From Clostridia bacterium (GTDB lineage: Bacteria > Bacillota > Clostridia > TANB77 > CAG-508), in the NCBI GenBank assembly GCA_017625465.1, contig JAGAKS010000016.1:62001-126000 (forward strand): a stretch of DNA of 64,000 bases, in the 5' to 3' direction. Position numbers and translations under genes: made by a program. The notes under the pieces were generated by a model. It made no database searches. It worked only from the letters and a program-made list of their open reading frames with translations, and was not told where the DNA came from. Below are positions 1 through 9,076 of this stretch, piece by piece (within the stretch, counting starts at the first letter, position 1; every line of letters begins with the position of its first letter).

Positions 1-222
1 ATCAATTGAAATATTTAAAATATCCATCTTTTCTTTCATAGCAATTTTTAACATATTAACTCTATGAAAAGCAGGAATTAGATTTTCTTTTTTATATAGA
101 TCTCCCATTGGTACAAAATATACCATATCTAAATTCTTATCTTTAATCGTTTTTTCAATTAATTCTATATGAGCAATAGTTGGAGGATTAAAACATCCTC
201 CAAAAAAACCAAATCTTTTCAC
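1..222 (-). CDS. NadD-like nicotinate-nucleotide adenylyltransferase, partial (N-terminal 74 residues)
   Basis: The first 74 codons are present; the gene runs off the left end. The N terminus reads MKRFGFFGGCFNPPTIAHI, which matches the nucleotidyltransferase nucleotide-binding signature (GxFGGxFxPxxxxH) of the NadD family, enzymes that adenylate nicotinate mononucleotide in NAD synthesis. The start is GTG; its final G-containing codon overlaps the TAG stop of tmk by one base (TAGTG), so translation is probably coupled. The motif differs from the usual GGTFDP form, so a related nucleotidyltransferase is possible. The family is seen; the exact substrate is inferred. Confidence 0.72.
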   Translation of the reverse strand, partial: MKRFGFFGGCFNPPTIAHIELIEKTIKDKNLDMVYFVPMGDLYKKENLIPAFHRVNMLKIAMKEKMDILNISID

Positions 223-899
223 TATTTATTTAAAACCTTCTTTACCTCGTTATAAATTTCTTCATGAATATCTTCTCTTGTTCTTATACTTCCATCTTTT
301 ACGCAAGATACTTCATACCAGCCATATTGTTTCGCAACACTGCAAGCTGCATTATAACTATCTATTAAATGAGACTTGTCTCTCTCGTGAATATCCTTAA
401 CTTCTGTATGAGAAAACTTATTTTCTCTGCCTTCCATAAGCTTCATAGTTTGCTCTGGTGGCATATTCAAGAAAAATACTTTTGTTGGCTTTGGAAGTCC
501 ATATATATTAAATTCTAAATCAAAAAGCCATGAAATAAATTTTTCACGTTCTGCTTTGTCTGAAATTTTTCCAGCTTGATGAACCATGTTGGCAGTAGTA
601 TATCTATCTGCAAGAATGATTCCACCATCATTATAATATTTTTCTAAATCTTTTTTAAAAGTAGCATATCTATCTGCTGCATAAAAAGTTGAAGCTATAT
701 AAGGACTAACATCTTTTGCATTTTCTCCAAACTCACCAGATAAATACATTTTTACTAAACTAGAAGATGGACTATCATAATTTGGAAAAGAAACTGTTTT
801 ATAATCTATTCCATCTTTTGAAAGTCTTTCTTTTAATTTTTCAAATTGTGTTTGTTTTCCACTTCCATCTGTTCCATCTATAACGAATAAACTTCCCAT
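222..899 (-). CDS. tmk: Thymidylate kinase
   Basis: A 225-residue protein that phosphorylates dTMP to dTDP. Walker A GTDGSGKQT lies at residues 9-17, and the DRY motif that contacts the nucleotide at residues 98-100 (ADRYTT). A LID-like segment with GREN and HERDKSH follows at about 157-178. Length fits the family (about 205-230). ATG start with a GGAG-type site upstream; metG ends 13 bases before it, so the two are probably cotranscribed, and the nadD-like gene overlaps its stop. Glutamine after the P-loop lysine (GKQT) is seen instead of the commoner serine or threonine. Nothing else is unusual. Confidence 0.93.
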   Translation of the reverse strand: MGSLFVIDGTDGSGKQTQFEKLKERLSKDGIDYKTVSFPNYDSPSSSLVKMYLSGEFGENAKDVSPYIASTFYAADRYATFKKDLEKYYNDGGIILADRYTTANMVHQAGKISDKAEREKFISWLFDLEFNIYGLPKPTKVFFLNMPPEQTMKLMEGRENKFSHTEVKDIHERDKSHLIDSYNAACSVAKQYGWYEVSCVKDGSIRTREDIHEEIYNEVKKVLNK

Positions 900-912
900 A
901 TTTCACTCCACT

Positions 913-2487
913 CTAAGCTTTCATTGTTTCTTTAATAAATTCTACTTCAACCTCAGTATCTAATCTCATAAATAAAGGTTCGCCTTTTTCAATAACTGTT
1001 AAGCCATTTTCAATTGCATTATTTTCTTTTAATGTATCCCATTTTCTTGCATCTTCATTTATTCCTAATTGTGTAAATATTTTTTCAGCACTTTGAGGAA
1101 TGAATGGTATTAATAATATAGCAATTTTTCTTAGATTTTCAACTAAATGAAACATAACTGCTTTTAAACGCTCTGTTTTTTCTTCTTTTGCCAAAATCCA
1201 TGGCATAGTTTCATCAATATATTTATTAGTTCTAGAAATAATTTTCCAAATACTAGATAATGCATTACTGATGTAAAGTTCGTCCATATTTTTTTCAAAT
1301 TTCGCAATTTGTTCGTCAGTAAATTTCATTAATTCAGCATCTTGTTCATTTTCTTCAAACTCTGTGTATACTTTTCCGCCAAAATATTTATTAACCATTC
1401 CAATAGTTCTATTTAAAAGATTTCCTAAATCATTACATAAATCATAATTGTATTTATCAACAAAGTCTTCTGGTGTAAATATACTATCAGTAGCATATTG
1501 CATAGTTTTTAACAAGTAATATTTTAAAGCATCTAAACCATATCTATCAATTAATGTTTCTGGATAAATAACATTTCCTTTAGATTTAGACATTTTTCCA
1601 TCTTTCATAACTAACCAGCTATGTGCATATATTTTTTTTGGCATTTCTAATCCTAAAGCTTTTAAGAAAATAGGCCAATAAATTCCGTGAAATCTTATTA
1701 TTTCTTTTCCTACTATATGAACATCTGCTGGCCAAAATTTTTTAAATAAAGAATCATCTTCTGTCATATAGCCTAACGCACTAATATAGTTAGTTAAAGC
1801 ATCAACCCAAACATATAAAACATGTTTAGGGTCATTTTTCATTTTAATTCCCCAGTCAAAAGTAGTTCTGCTTATACATAAATCTTCTAATCCTGGTTTT
1901 ATAAAATTATTAAAAATTTCTTTTTTTCTAGATTCTGGAACAATAAAATCCGGATTTTCATCATAAAATTCTTCAAGCCAACTTTGATATTTTTTCATGT
2001 TAAAGAAGTATGATTCTTCTTTCATAAGTTTTACTTCTCTACCACAATCAGGACATTTGCCATCTACTAATTGAGTTTCTGTAAAATAATTTTCACATGG
2101 CATGCAATACCAACCTTCATATTGACCTTTATAAATATCTCCATTAGCTAAAAATTTTTCTACAACTTTATCAACTACTTCTTCATGACGTTTTTCAGTA
2201 GTACGAATAAAATCATTATTAGAAATGTCCATTAATTTCCAAAGTTTTTTTGCACTGTCTGCCATTTCATCAACATGAGCTTGAGGAGTTAAACCTCTGC
2301 CTTCTGCAACTGTTTGTACTTTTTGACCATGCTCATCAAGTCCAGTTAAAAAGTACGTATCATATCCTTGCAATTTCTTATATCTATTTATGCAATCTGC
2401 CAAAGTAGTTGCATAAGCTGTTCCTATATGAAATTTTCCACTTGGATAATATATTGGTGTTGTAATATAAAATTTTTTGTTTTCCAT
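913..2487 (-). CDS. metG: Methionyl-tRNA synthetase
   Basis: A 524-residue class I aminoacyl-tRNA synthetase that charges tRNA-Met in the cytoplasm. The HIGH-type motif is HIGT at residues 20-23 and KMSKS is at 298-302. A single zinc knuckle with cysteines 128, 131, 145 and 148 (CMPC and CPDC) lies in the connective peptide. An anticodon-binding helical domain makes up the C-terminal third. The protein stops after this domain, so the C-terminal tRNA-binding (EMAP-like) domain found in the longer Bacillus enzyme (about 660 residues) is absent; such short forms are known. No T-box leader fits in the 24 bases upstream. Confidence 0.96.
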   Translation of the reverse strand: MENKKFYITTPIYYPSGKFHIGTAYATTLADCINRYKKLQGYDTYFLTGLDEHGQKVQTVAEGRGLTPQAHVDEMADSAKKLWKLMDISNNDFIRTTEKRHEEVVDKVVEKFLANGDIYKGQYEGWYCMPCENYFTETQLVDGKCPDCGREVKLMKEESYFFNMKKYQSWLEEFYDENPDFIVPESRKKEIFNNFIKPGLEDLCISRTTFDWGIKMKNDPKHVLYVWVDALTNYISALGYMTEDDSLFKKFWPADVHIVGKEIIRFHGIYWPIFLKALGLEMPKKIYAHSWLVMKDGKMSKSKGNVIYPETLIDRYGLDALKYYLLKTMQYATDSIFTPEDFVDKYNYDLCNDLGNLLNRTIGMVNKYFGGKVYTEFEENEQDAELMKFTDEQIAKFEKNMDELYISNALSSIWKIISRTNKYIDETMPWILAKEEKTERLKAVMFHLVENLRKIAILLIPFIPQSAEKIFTQLGINEDARKWDTLKENNAIENGLTVIEKGEPLFMRLDTEVEVEFIKETMKA

Positions 2488-2511
2488 TTATCTTCCCTCT
2501 TTTTGTCTTTA

Positions 2512-2832
2512 TTATAATTTATCCCAAAACCAACCCATACTATTATCATAACTTTTTTTATTAAATTTTCTAGCTGTAATATCATCAATCCATAAATAAG
2601 CTAAAAAGCTCATTAATAACCATAGGAAATCTGTAGCAATAAACATGTAAACTGTTGAAATTGCTTCTTCTAATCCAGTTGGTAGAGAATTTAAAACATA
2701 AGTGTGATAAATTAAAAGTGCTAAATTTAATAAAATTAAACCTCCTGGTAAAATTGGGTTTTCAATTTTTTTTGCAAAAGCTATTACTAAAACTATTATT
2801 AAAGTAACTAAGCCAATCATTAAAATATTCAT
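2512..2832 (-). CDS. Small membrane protein of unknown function
   Basis: A 106-residue protein with three hydrophobic stretches: about residues 2-20, 26-48 and 60-82, followed by a charged C-terminal tail. This indicates three membrane helices. A good ribosome binding site (AAAGGAG) precedes the ATG. It lies between the unknown acidic protein at 2853 and metG, with spacing of 20-25 bases on either side, so all may share a transcript. I do not recognise the family. Confidence 0.6.
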   Translation of the reverse strand: MNILMIGLVTLIIVLVIAFAKKIENPILPGGLILLNLALLIYHTYVLNSLPTGLEEAISTVYMFIATDFLWLLMSFLAYLWIDDITARKFNKKSYDNSMGWFWDKL

Positions 2833-2852
2833 ATTTTTTTCTCCTTTGTATT

Positions 2853-4319
2853 TTAGTTATTTGGGTATCTTTTTTGCTCCCAAATATTAGGTTCTTCATG
2901 ATTTGAACCGTGATTATAAAAGTCTGGTGTTTCTTCCTCCTCTATTAGAGTTGAACCTGTACCTTCTTGTTGATTTTCTTCGATATCTTCATTTAAATTC
3001 GAATTATCATTTGTAAGTACATCCATAGCATTAACCGCTGTACTTGCTATTCCTACACCTAATGCACCAATTGCAACTCCTTTTGCAATTGTACCAGCAC
3101 TTTTAGCTGTATTTATAATTCCATCATTGATATTAGCTTGAATTTCATCTATTTCTTCCATACTATCTGGTGTAGCTTCATACTCAATAGCTTTAACATA
3201 ATTTGCAACTGTTCCATCTTGGTCAGGTACATAATCTCCTAAAACCTTTCTGGCATCATCTTTTAAATCTTCTCTAGCATCATTTATAGCTTCATCTCTT
3301 GCAGCTTTACTAGGATAGTCAGTTCTTTCGATTTCTTCCATTTTCTCTTCATATTCAAGCATTGCTTCATCAAGCTGTTTCATAATTTCATCTTCTCTGG
3401 TGTCTTCTAGTTCTGGAACTGCACCTTCATCTTTATGTTGATCCATAAGTTCTACCATTCTGTCTTGATTTCTTTCTACATCTGGTAATTTTTGTCCATC
3501 TTGAAACATATATAAATCATCTTTTCCACTAAGGCTACCATTAACTGCTTTTATCATAATAATAGGTCCACCATTTTCACGAATATGATTTTCCCCGTTA
3601 TCCATTTCTCTAGCCACACATTTTGGACAATCTACAACAAGTACTTCTTTTATTCTTACACCTTCTTTTCTGCATTGTTCTAGTACTTGTCCTCTCATAT
3701 CAGCAGGCAATTTATCAATTGCCTCTTGCTCCTCTAATGCTTCGCTGTTTTCTTCTTCAGTTGGAAAAGACATTTGTCTTTTTTCAAAAGCTTCTTTAAC
3801 ATCTTGTTTAGCACTTTGTTCATTTGCTAAAGTAAGCTTTTCATTTTTAGATAATTTTTCTACCAAAGTTTCTAAGCTTTCTACACTATATTTTTCTTCT
3901 AAAATGGCTCTTTCTTGACTAGCTTCATTTGGATAAACTCTATCCATAATAGCTTTGTTTCCTTGAACAATTTTAGGACTTAATTTAAAGACTGGACCAT
4001 TTTCTGTAATAGTATATGTTCCTATATCATGACCTTTTTCATCACTAATTAAGTATGTTTCCATATTGTTTTCGATTTCATCTAAATGTTTAATTGGAAC
4101 AACTTTTTTAATTGTATATTTTAATAATCTGTCATCTGCTTTTGTATCCATATCCATTCCAAAAGTTTCAATTCCATGTTCTTTGCAAAAATTACTTAAA
4201 GTTTCGATTGAATCTTGATCAATAGCTCCATCATGCCTTTTAACGAAATTAGAACTCGTGTATGTTTTAGCCGCATCCCAAGCTCTTGCAGACAATCCTA
4301 AATCAGAATTTTCCTTCAT
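2853..4319 (-). CDS. Large acidic protein of unknown function with a C-terminal hydrophobic segment
   Basis: A 488-residue protein rich in Glu, Asp and Lys. Residues about 120-350 are largely helical and charged, as expected of coiled coils. One Gly/Ala-rich hydrophobic stretch near 410-430 (IAKGVAIGALGVGIASTA) could be a membrane helix or amphipathic hairpin; a short acidic tail follows. A CPKC pair near residue 234 is the only metal-binding-like element. No family is recognised. It sits 10 bases downstream of glmM. The long reading frame with ribosome binding site and clean codon pattern supports a real gene. Confidence 0.6.
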   Translation of the reverse strand: MKENSDLGLSARAWDAAKTYTSSNFVKRHDGAIDQDSIETLSNFCKEHGIETFGMDMDTKADDRLLKYTIKKVVPIKHLDEIENNMETYLISDEKGHDIGTYTITENGPVFKLSPKIVQGNKAIMDRVYPNEASQERAILEEKYSVESLETLVEKLSKNEKLTLANEQSAKQDVKEAFEKRQMSFPTEEENSEALEEQEAIDKLPADMRGQVLEQCRKEGVRIKEVLVVDCPKCVAREMDNGENHIRENGGPIIMIKAVNGSLSGKDDLYMFQDGQKLPDVERNQDRMVELMDQHKDEGAVPELEDTREDEIMKQLDEAMLEYEEKMEEIERTDYPSKAARDEAINDAREDLKDDARKVLGDYVPDQDGTVANYVKAIEYEATPDSMEEIDEIQANINDGIINTAKSAGTIAKGVAIGALGVGIASTAVNAMDVLTNDNSNLNEDIEENQQEGTGSTLIEEEETPDFYNHGSNHEEPNIWEQKRYPNN

Positions 4320-4329
4320 AATTTCCCCC

Positions 4330-5688
4330 TTAGTTTCCTAATTTACTTTCTATTAATTTTACCATTTCTTTTGCTTTTTCAGTTATGTACTCTTGATTTT
4401 CACCTTCAATCATAACTCTAACAATAGGCTCTGTTCCAGATGTTCTAATAAGAACTCTACCATTACCTGAAAATTCTTTTTCAAGTTTTTCGATTGCCAA
4501 TTTTATTTCTTCATCTTTATCATAATCGAATTTCTTTTCATCTTTTACTTTGGCATTTATTAATACTTGTGGATAAATATTAACTATTTTTTTGGCTTCT
4601 GATAATTTTTTATTTCCTATTGCTTTTATAAGCATTAAAGAAGTTAAAATTCCATCACCAGTAGGATTATAGTCTAAGAATATAATATGACCAGATTGCT
4701 CTCCACCAAGATTATATCCATTTTTTTGCATTTCTTCTAAAACGTATCTATCGCCAACTTTGGTTTGCTTAAATTCTATTCCTTGCGCTTTTGTAAATTT
4801 ATTTAAGCCTAAATTACTCATAACAGTAGCAACTAATGCATTATTTTTTAGCTCACCCTGTTCTTTAAAATAGTTTGCTAAAATTGACATTATAATATCG
4901 CCATCTATAATTTCTCCATTTTCATCAACTGCTAAACATCTATCTCCATCACCATCATAAGCTACTCCTAGTGATAATTTGTTTTCCTTAACAAATTTAG
5001 CAATCTGTTCAATATGAGTTGAACCGCAATTTTCATTTATATTTATTCCATCTGGATGATTGTTTATAATTTTAAAATTAATACCTAATTTTTTATATAC
5101 TTTTTCAGCAACTTTATATGTAGCCCCATTTGCTGTATCTATACCAATACAAAAATCTTTTGGTAATTGTTTGAAATCATCTTTGAATAAATTGACAAAA
5201 AACTCAACATATTTATCTGTATAATTTTCTGCATTTTCTGCAACTCCAATATGTTTGCCAACAGCAGTTAATGCAGATAATTTATCTGAATCCATAATTT
5301 CTTCTATTTCTTCTTCTATACTGTCTGGTATTTTTGTACCTTTATTACTAAAATATTTTACTCCATTAAATTCAAAAGTATTATGTGATGCTGAAATTAC
5401 AACACAAGCATCAGCATTTAATTCTCTGGTTAAGTAAGCTGCACCTGGTGTAGGTATAACTCCTAAACTTTTTACATTTGCACCATAGCTTAAAAAGCCA
5501 GCTGTCATAGCACTTTCTATAAGAGTACCAGATATTCTTGTATCTCTGCCTATCAAAATAGTTGGTGTATGTGTGGAATGTTTTGCCAGAACATAAGCAC
5601 CTGCTTTTGCTACTCTAAACACTAAATCTGGCGTTAATTCTGTATTAGCTATTCTTCTAATACCATCTGTTCCAAAATATTTTCTCAA
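4330..5688 (-). CDS. glmM: Phosphoglucosamine mutase
   Basis: A 452-residue alpha-D-phosphohexomutase converting glucosamine-6-phosphate to glucosamine-1-phosphate for peptidoglycan precursors. The phosphoserine loop SASHN is at residues 99-103 (Ser101), the Mg-binding DGDGDR at 245-250, and the phosphate-binding RTSGTEP at 415-421. Length matches the family (about 445-450). The start is TTG, placed by a GGAGG site 8-9 bases upstream. It has its own promoter (5731-5759) just beyond the terminator of the spoIIIA operon. Confidence 0.96.
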   Translation of the reverse strand: MRKYFGTDGIRRIANTELTPDLVFRVAKAGAYVLAKHSTHTPTILIGRDTRISGTLIESAMTAGFLSYGANVKSLGVIPTPGAAYLTRELNADACVVISASHNTFEFNGVKYFSNKGTKIPDSIEEEIEEIMDSDKLSALTAVGKHIGVAENAENYTDKYVEFFVNLFKDDFKQLPKDFCIGIDTANGATYKVAEKVYKKLGINFKIINNHPDGININENCGSTHIEQIAKFVKENKLSLGVAYDGDGDRCLAVDENGEIIDGDIIMSILANYFKEQGELKNNALVATVMSNLGLNKFTKAQGIEFKQTKVGDRYVLEEMQKNGYNLGGEQSGHIIFLDYNPTGDGILTSLMLIKAIGNKKLSEAKKIVNIYPQVLINAKVKDEKKFDYDKDEEIKLAIEKLEKEFSGNGRVLIRTSGTEPIVRVMIEGENQEYITEKAKEMVKLIESKLGN

Positions 5689-5730
5689 GTTAAAAACCTC
5701 CTGTATATTGTGTCTATTTTAGTCGTTATT

Positions 5731-5759
5731 ATTATATCTTTATATTATGCAAATTTCAA
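5731..5759 (-). promoter_or_regulatory. SigmaA-type promoter of glmM
   Basis: Minus-strand -35 TTGAAA (5759-5754), 17-base spacer, -10 TATAAT (5736-5731). It lies 43 bases upstream of the TTG start of glmM and downstream of the spoIIIA terminator, so glmM and the genes after it are transcribed separately from the sporulation operon. Confidence 0.8.
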
Positions 5760-5780
5760 CATTTTAGTGAAAATTATTGC

Positions 5781-5814
5781 AAAAAAATAAAACACTTTTA
5801 TAACAGTGTTTTAT
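5781..5814 (-). terminator. Rho-independent terminator of the spoIIIA operon
   Basis: A perfect 10-base-pair stem (5787-5796 with 5805-5814) with an 8-base loop, followed on the minus strand by a run of seven U. It starts 11 bases after the spoIIIAH stop. Confidence 0.85.
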
Positions 5815-5824
5815 CATTAAGATT

Positions 5825-6433
5825 TTATTTTTTACTACTTATATTTACATTGCTCAAATCAACATCAAATTCTCTTTCAATTATATTTTGAATTTTTCCT
5901 ATATCTTCATTACTTAAAAAGGAACTCTTTACTACTACATTTACTACATTATTGTTTACTAATATGACAGCATCTTCAAAGCCTTTATTTTTGATTAAAT
6001 TTTCAGCAATCATTATAGAATTTTGAGATTTGTTTATTTTATCTATTTCCTGAACAGCAATAGATTTTTGTGTCTCTGGCAATTCTTTGTTATCAATTAT
6101 TTTTTGATAATTCTCAAGCATTTTTGAACACATTTCATCTCTTTCTAATTTTGTTTTAGTAAAATAATCTTCGCTTACTACTTCATTTTGCACAGTATTC
6201 GTCTCATTTTCTACAACTGCACTAGCTATTGTGTTTTCATTTTCAACTATTGCATTACTACTTACAAGTTGTGCATCTCCAATTCTATTTCCAACATCAG
6301 TAACTGCGATTTCAGTTGATACTTCTTCTTTACTATTAGAATTATAATTCATAAAACCAACACCTAGCAAAATCACTCCACAAACCACCAGCGTCATTTG
6401 TTTTACTTTCTCCATATTAATCTTTTTCTCCAT
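5825..6433 (-). CDS. spoIIIAH: Stage III sporulation protein AH (SpoIIIAH)
   Basis: A 202-residue bitopic membrane protein that docks with forespore SpoIIQ across the two membranes in the engulfment channel. The single membrane helix is near residues 10-30 (TLVVCGVILLGVGFM), then a low-complexity linker rich in Ser, Asn and Glu, then the conserved C-terminal YscJ/FliF-like domain with EIDKINK and FEDAVIL elements. The start MEKKIN is chosen because GGAGG lies 5-6 bases upstream; a longer in-frame opening to 6454 would include the ribosome binding site. It overlaps spoIIIAG by 17 bases. Last gene of the spoIIIA operon. Confidence 0.9.
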   Translation of the reverse strand: MEKKINMEKVKQMTLVVCGVILLGVGFMNYNSNSKEEVSTEIAVTDVGNRIGDAQLVSSNAIVENENTIASAVVENETNTVQNEVVSEDYFTKTKLERDEMCSKMLENYQKIIDNKELPETQKSIAVQEIDKINKSQNSIMIAENLIKNKGFEDAVILVNNNVVNVVVKSSFLSNEDIGKIQNIIEREFDVDLSNVNISSKK

Positions 6434-6857
6434 AATTTCCTCCTTCATTTTCATATTCTTTCATTTCATATACTTTAATTTTATGTTTTCCAAGTCCAGT
6501 AATTACTTCTATTGCAGAAATTATATCTACTCTAGTATCAATATCTTTAACTCCCTCTGCTACAACTACTACACCCTCCAAATTCTCTTCATTGTATGTA
6601 AGTAGAACAGAAACCTTTCCAACTCCATCAATTTTACTTAAAATATTTTCTATTCTCGATTCTAATTCACTACTGGAAACTTCAGTAGTACTAGCAAGTA
6701 CAGCTCCTTTATGTTTTTCTTCTTCAGCTTCCTTGCTATCATCTTTCATAATATAGTTTATGCAAATCAGTGTAATAATTAGAATAATTAGCAAAGAAAT
6801 TAGATTTTCAACCTTTTTATCTTTTTTAGTTAGAATCTCTTTTATTTTTTCAAACAT
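6417..6857 (-). CDS. spoIIIAG: Stage III sporulation protein AG (SpoIIIAG)
   Basis: A 146-residue membrane protein forming an oligomeric ring in the mother cell-forespore channel. A membrane helix at about residues 20-37 (LISLLIILIITLICINYI) is followed by a short linker and a ring-building domain with ILSKIDGVGKVSVLLTY and the typical TGLGKHKI ending. Shorter than the Bacillus protein (about 230 residues), as in many Clostridia. Good AGGAGG site upstream. It follows spoIIIAF closely and overlaps spoIIIAH. Confidence 0.9.
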   Translation of the reverse strand: MFEKIKEILTKKDKKVENLISLLIILIITLICINYIMKDDSKEAEEEKHKGAVLASTTEVSSSELESRIENILSKIDGVGKVSVLLTYNEENLEGVVVVAEGVKDIDTRVDIISAIEVITGLGKHKIKVYEMKEYENEGGNYGEKD

Positions 6858-6867
6858 ATCTTCCTCC

Positions 6868-7321
6868 TTATGATATAATTGAAATTACGTTATCTGTAAC
6901 TTTATAATTTTCTTTTAAAAAATTTTTTATTTCATCAGTATTATTAGAATTATTTTTCAAAATGATTTCGATTTTTTCAATATTTTCTAAATCTTCTGAA
7001 AATATAACTGTTGCACTTTCTACATTTTCAAAATTCTCTTTTATTTCACTTTCTATTGCTTTAATATATATTTCTGATATTTCGCCGATTGTTAGAAAAA
7101 ACTTCTTCTTTCTCTATATTGGTTGCACTCAAAAATTCATCTATATCAATATTTTTTATATTTGAAACAATAGGATTTAAGATTACAAAAACAATATAAA
7201 TTCCAATTATTACCCTAACATATTTCTTTATATTTCCAGTTGGAACTAACATTTCAATAATGATTGTGACAAAAATACTAATTGTTATGCCTTCACACCA
7301 ACTTCTTAAAAAACCTATCAT
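6868..7321 (-). CDS. spoIIIAF: Stage III sporulation protein AF (SpoIIIAF), interrupted by a +1 frameshift at CGG
   Basis: Residues 1-78 (two membrane helices, about 10-28 and 36-52, then NIDIDEFLSATNIEKEEVF) end in AAT; the next zero-frame codon is CGG (7087-7085), and that frame reaches TAA seven codons later. Skipping the C gives GGC GAA ATA and an open frame of 72 more codons (GEISEIYIKAIESEI onward, to a TAA at 6868) that is typical of the C-terminal domain. The shifted product is 150 residues. An alternative fix is one T less in the six-T run just upstream, but the CGG site matches the other four frameshifts in this window. The role is membrane assembly of the SpoIIIA channel. Either pseudogene, artefact or recoded gene. 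Confidence 0.85.
7085..7087 (-). other. CGG-associated +1 frameshift site 1 (spoIIIAF)
   Basis: Zero frame AAC AAT CGG CGA; restored frame AAC AAT (C) GGC GAA. The restored residue is Gly79 of SpoIIIAF. Confidence 0.7.
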
Positions 7322-7338
7322 CTTTTCCCTTTCAAATG

Positions 7339-8478
7339 TTATTTATACATAAGCGAACTGTTGCTTATTTTTAGCACTAAAGTAATTCCAATAATGAAAA
7401 GCACAGACACTGATATAAGTATTCCAAGCAGTATTTTATATCCATCAGATATTTTAGAAACTAATTTAGTTATTTTAGTATCTGCAACAGCTTCTCCAAT
7501 AGTAGATGTAAGTTTAAAACATAATGTAAATACTGCGATTTTTAAAATAGGTATTAGAGTTATTCCGACTATTATTACTACACCTATGAACCCAACTGTA
7601 TTTTTTAAAATATTTGAACAACCAATTACAGTTTCAACTGTATCGCCCATAATTTTTCCTACTACTGGTATAAAATTAGTAACTACTGCTTTTGTAGTTT
7701 TCGCAGTTAAACCGTCAACAGAAGCTCCAAGTGTTCCCTCTAAAGATATAAGACAAGTAAATACAGTTAGTATAATTCCTAAACACCATACAATAGAAGA
7801 TTTTAAAAACTTAGCTAATCCAGATATTTGAACCTTATCTGAAATATTTGAAACTATGCTAAAAACATAAGAAATTAAAAGTATAGGTATTAAGAAATTA
7901 TCGCAAAAATTTCCAATAAAATTAATTGCAAATAATAAAATAGGTTGTATTGCATTTGTGCTTGCAATGGAACCAGTAGTTAAAACTAAGGTTGTAAATA
8001 AAGGTATTAATAAATTCATAAAACTAATTAACTTATCAATTGTTTCTCTTGTAATTTGTAAAATGCTTATAAAAGTAGAAGAAACTAAAATTGCTATAAT
8101 TAAATATTGTAATAAATACACAATTTTGGTAGTTTCCTCATTTCCTAAATTTTCTAAAATAGCTTTGCAAACACTGTTTATAATAATTACTATTAAAACT
8201 GTTATCATAAGCTTTAAAGCAGATGTAATTTCTGTACCTAACAATCTTACAATTGCTTTTTTAAAAAAATTTAAATCTATATCCCCTTTAATTCCAGAAT
8301 TTAATAAATTTCCTATATCTAATTCTGGAAAAGCTTCTTTAGTATATGTTTCCGCCTCTTCTAAAAAAGTATTTATACCAAAAACTTTTTTGCTTTCTTC
8401 TAATATTTCCTCTGTACCACAGCATATTCCACACAAACTTATTATAATTATAAAAATAATTGTAATTTTTTTAATCAT
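7339..8478 (-). CDS. spoIIIAE: Stage III sporulation protein AE (SpoIIIAE)
   Basis: A 379-residue polytopic membrane protein of the spoIIIA channel complex. An N-terminal signal-like hydrophobic segment (residues 4-20) is followed by a soluble stretch and about six to seven membrane helices, with the conserved SLEGTLGASVDGLTAKT region near 245-265. Length agrees with the family (about 390-400). It has an ATG start with GAGG upstream. It lies between spoIIIAD and spoIIIAF in canonical order. Confidence 0.94.
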   Translation of the reverse strand: MIKKITIIFIIIISLCGICCGTEEILEESKKVFGINTFLEEAETYTKEAFPELDIGNLLNSGIKGDIDLNFFKKAIVRLLGTEITSALKLMITVLIVIIINSVCKAILENLGNEETTKIVYLLQYLIIAILVSSTFISILQITRETIDKLISFMNLLIPLFTTLVLTTGSIASTNAIQPILLFAINFIGNFCDNFLIPILLISYVFSIVSNISDKVQISGLAKFLKSSIVWCLGIILTVFTCLISLEGTLGASVDGLTAKTTKAVVTNFIPVVGKIMGDTVETVIGCSNILKNTVGFIGVVIIVGITLIPILKIAVFTLCFKLTSTIGEAVADTKITKLVSKISDGYKILLGILISVSVLFIIGITLVLKISNSSLMYK

Positions 8479-8487
8479 AAAAACCTC

Positions 8488-8874
8488 TTATGGTAATAAC
8501 TCTAAAAGAGTAGTTAATGTTAAACTAATTATCGGAATAGACATTGAAATAATAATTATTTTTCCTGCAAAATCTATTTTACTTGCTATTGCTGTTTCTC
8601 CACTGTCTTTACAAATGCTAGTTGCATATTCTACCAAAATTGCAATTCCTGTAATTTTAAGTAACAGTCCTATAAATTCTGAATTATAGCTTGTACCTTC
8701 TGAAATTTTATTTAAAAAATTTACTATTTCTTTAATAGTCCCAAACGAAGCTGCAAGTATAATCATTCCACCTATCAAAGCACAATATATTGCATATTCT
8801 TTTTTATATTCTTTTAGCACAAGAGAAAGAATCAAAGTTAAAAAACCAATTCCAACAATTTTTACAATAGTCAT
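8488..8874 (-). CDS. spoIIIAD: Stage III sporulation protein AD (SpoIIIAD)
   Basis: A 128-residue membrane protein with about four hydrophobic helices, matching the small SpoIIIAC/AD family. Conserved features include the central ILVEYATSICKDSGETAIA segment and KIDFAGKIIIIS. Its ATG overlaps the stop of spoIIIAC by one base (TAATG), indicating translational coupling. It is required with spoIIIAC for the channel; the exact role is not settled in the family. Confidence 0.93.
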   Translation of the reverse strand: MTIVKIVGIGFLTLILSLVLKEYKKEYAIYCALIGGMIILAASFGTIKEIVNFLNKISEGTSYNSEFIGLLLKITGIAILVEYATSICKDSGETAIASKIDFAGKIIIISMSIPIISLTLTTLLELLP

Positions 8875-9068
8875 TATAAATTAAACACCGTCCTAACAGT
8901 TTCAAAAAGATTACTTATTTCTTTTACAACCATTGTAAGAACTATTATCATACCAGCTAGACTTGTCATCATAGCTTGGTCTTCTCTACCTGCCTTAGAA
9001 AGAATTTGATGAACAACAGCTATCAAAATTCCAACACCAGCAATTTTTAATAAAATATTTATGTCCAT
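8874..9068 (-). CDS. spoIIIAC: Stage III sporulation protein AC (SpoIIIAC)
   Basis: A 64-residue membrane protein with two helices, the usual size for SpoIIIAC. It contains the family segment KIAGVGILIAVVHQILSKAG at the N terminus and a second helix ending NLFETVRTVFNL. Its stop overlaps the spoIIIAD start. It is preceded by a strong AGGAGG site. Confidence 0.93.
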   Translation of the reverse strand: MDINILLKIAGVGILIAVVHQILSKAGREDQAMMTSLAGMIIVLTMVVKEISNLFETVRTVFNL

Positions 9069-9076
9069 ACTTCCTC

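Noticed and set aside
2488..2511. T-box leaders for metG or hisS
   Set aside because: The upstream gaps (24 and 23 bases) cannot hold a T-box and both genes follow others closely.
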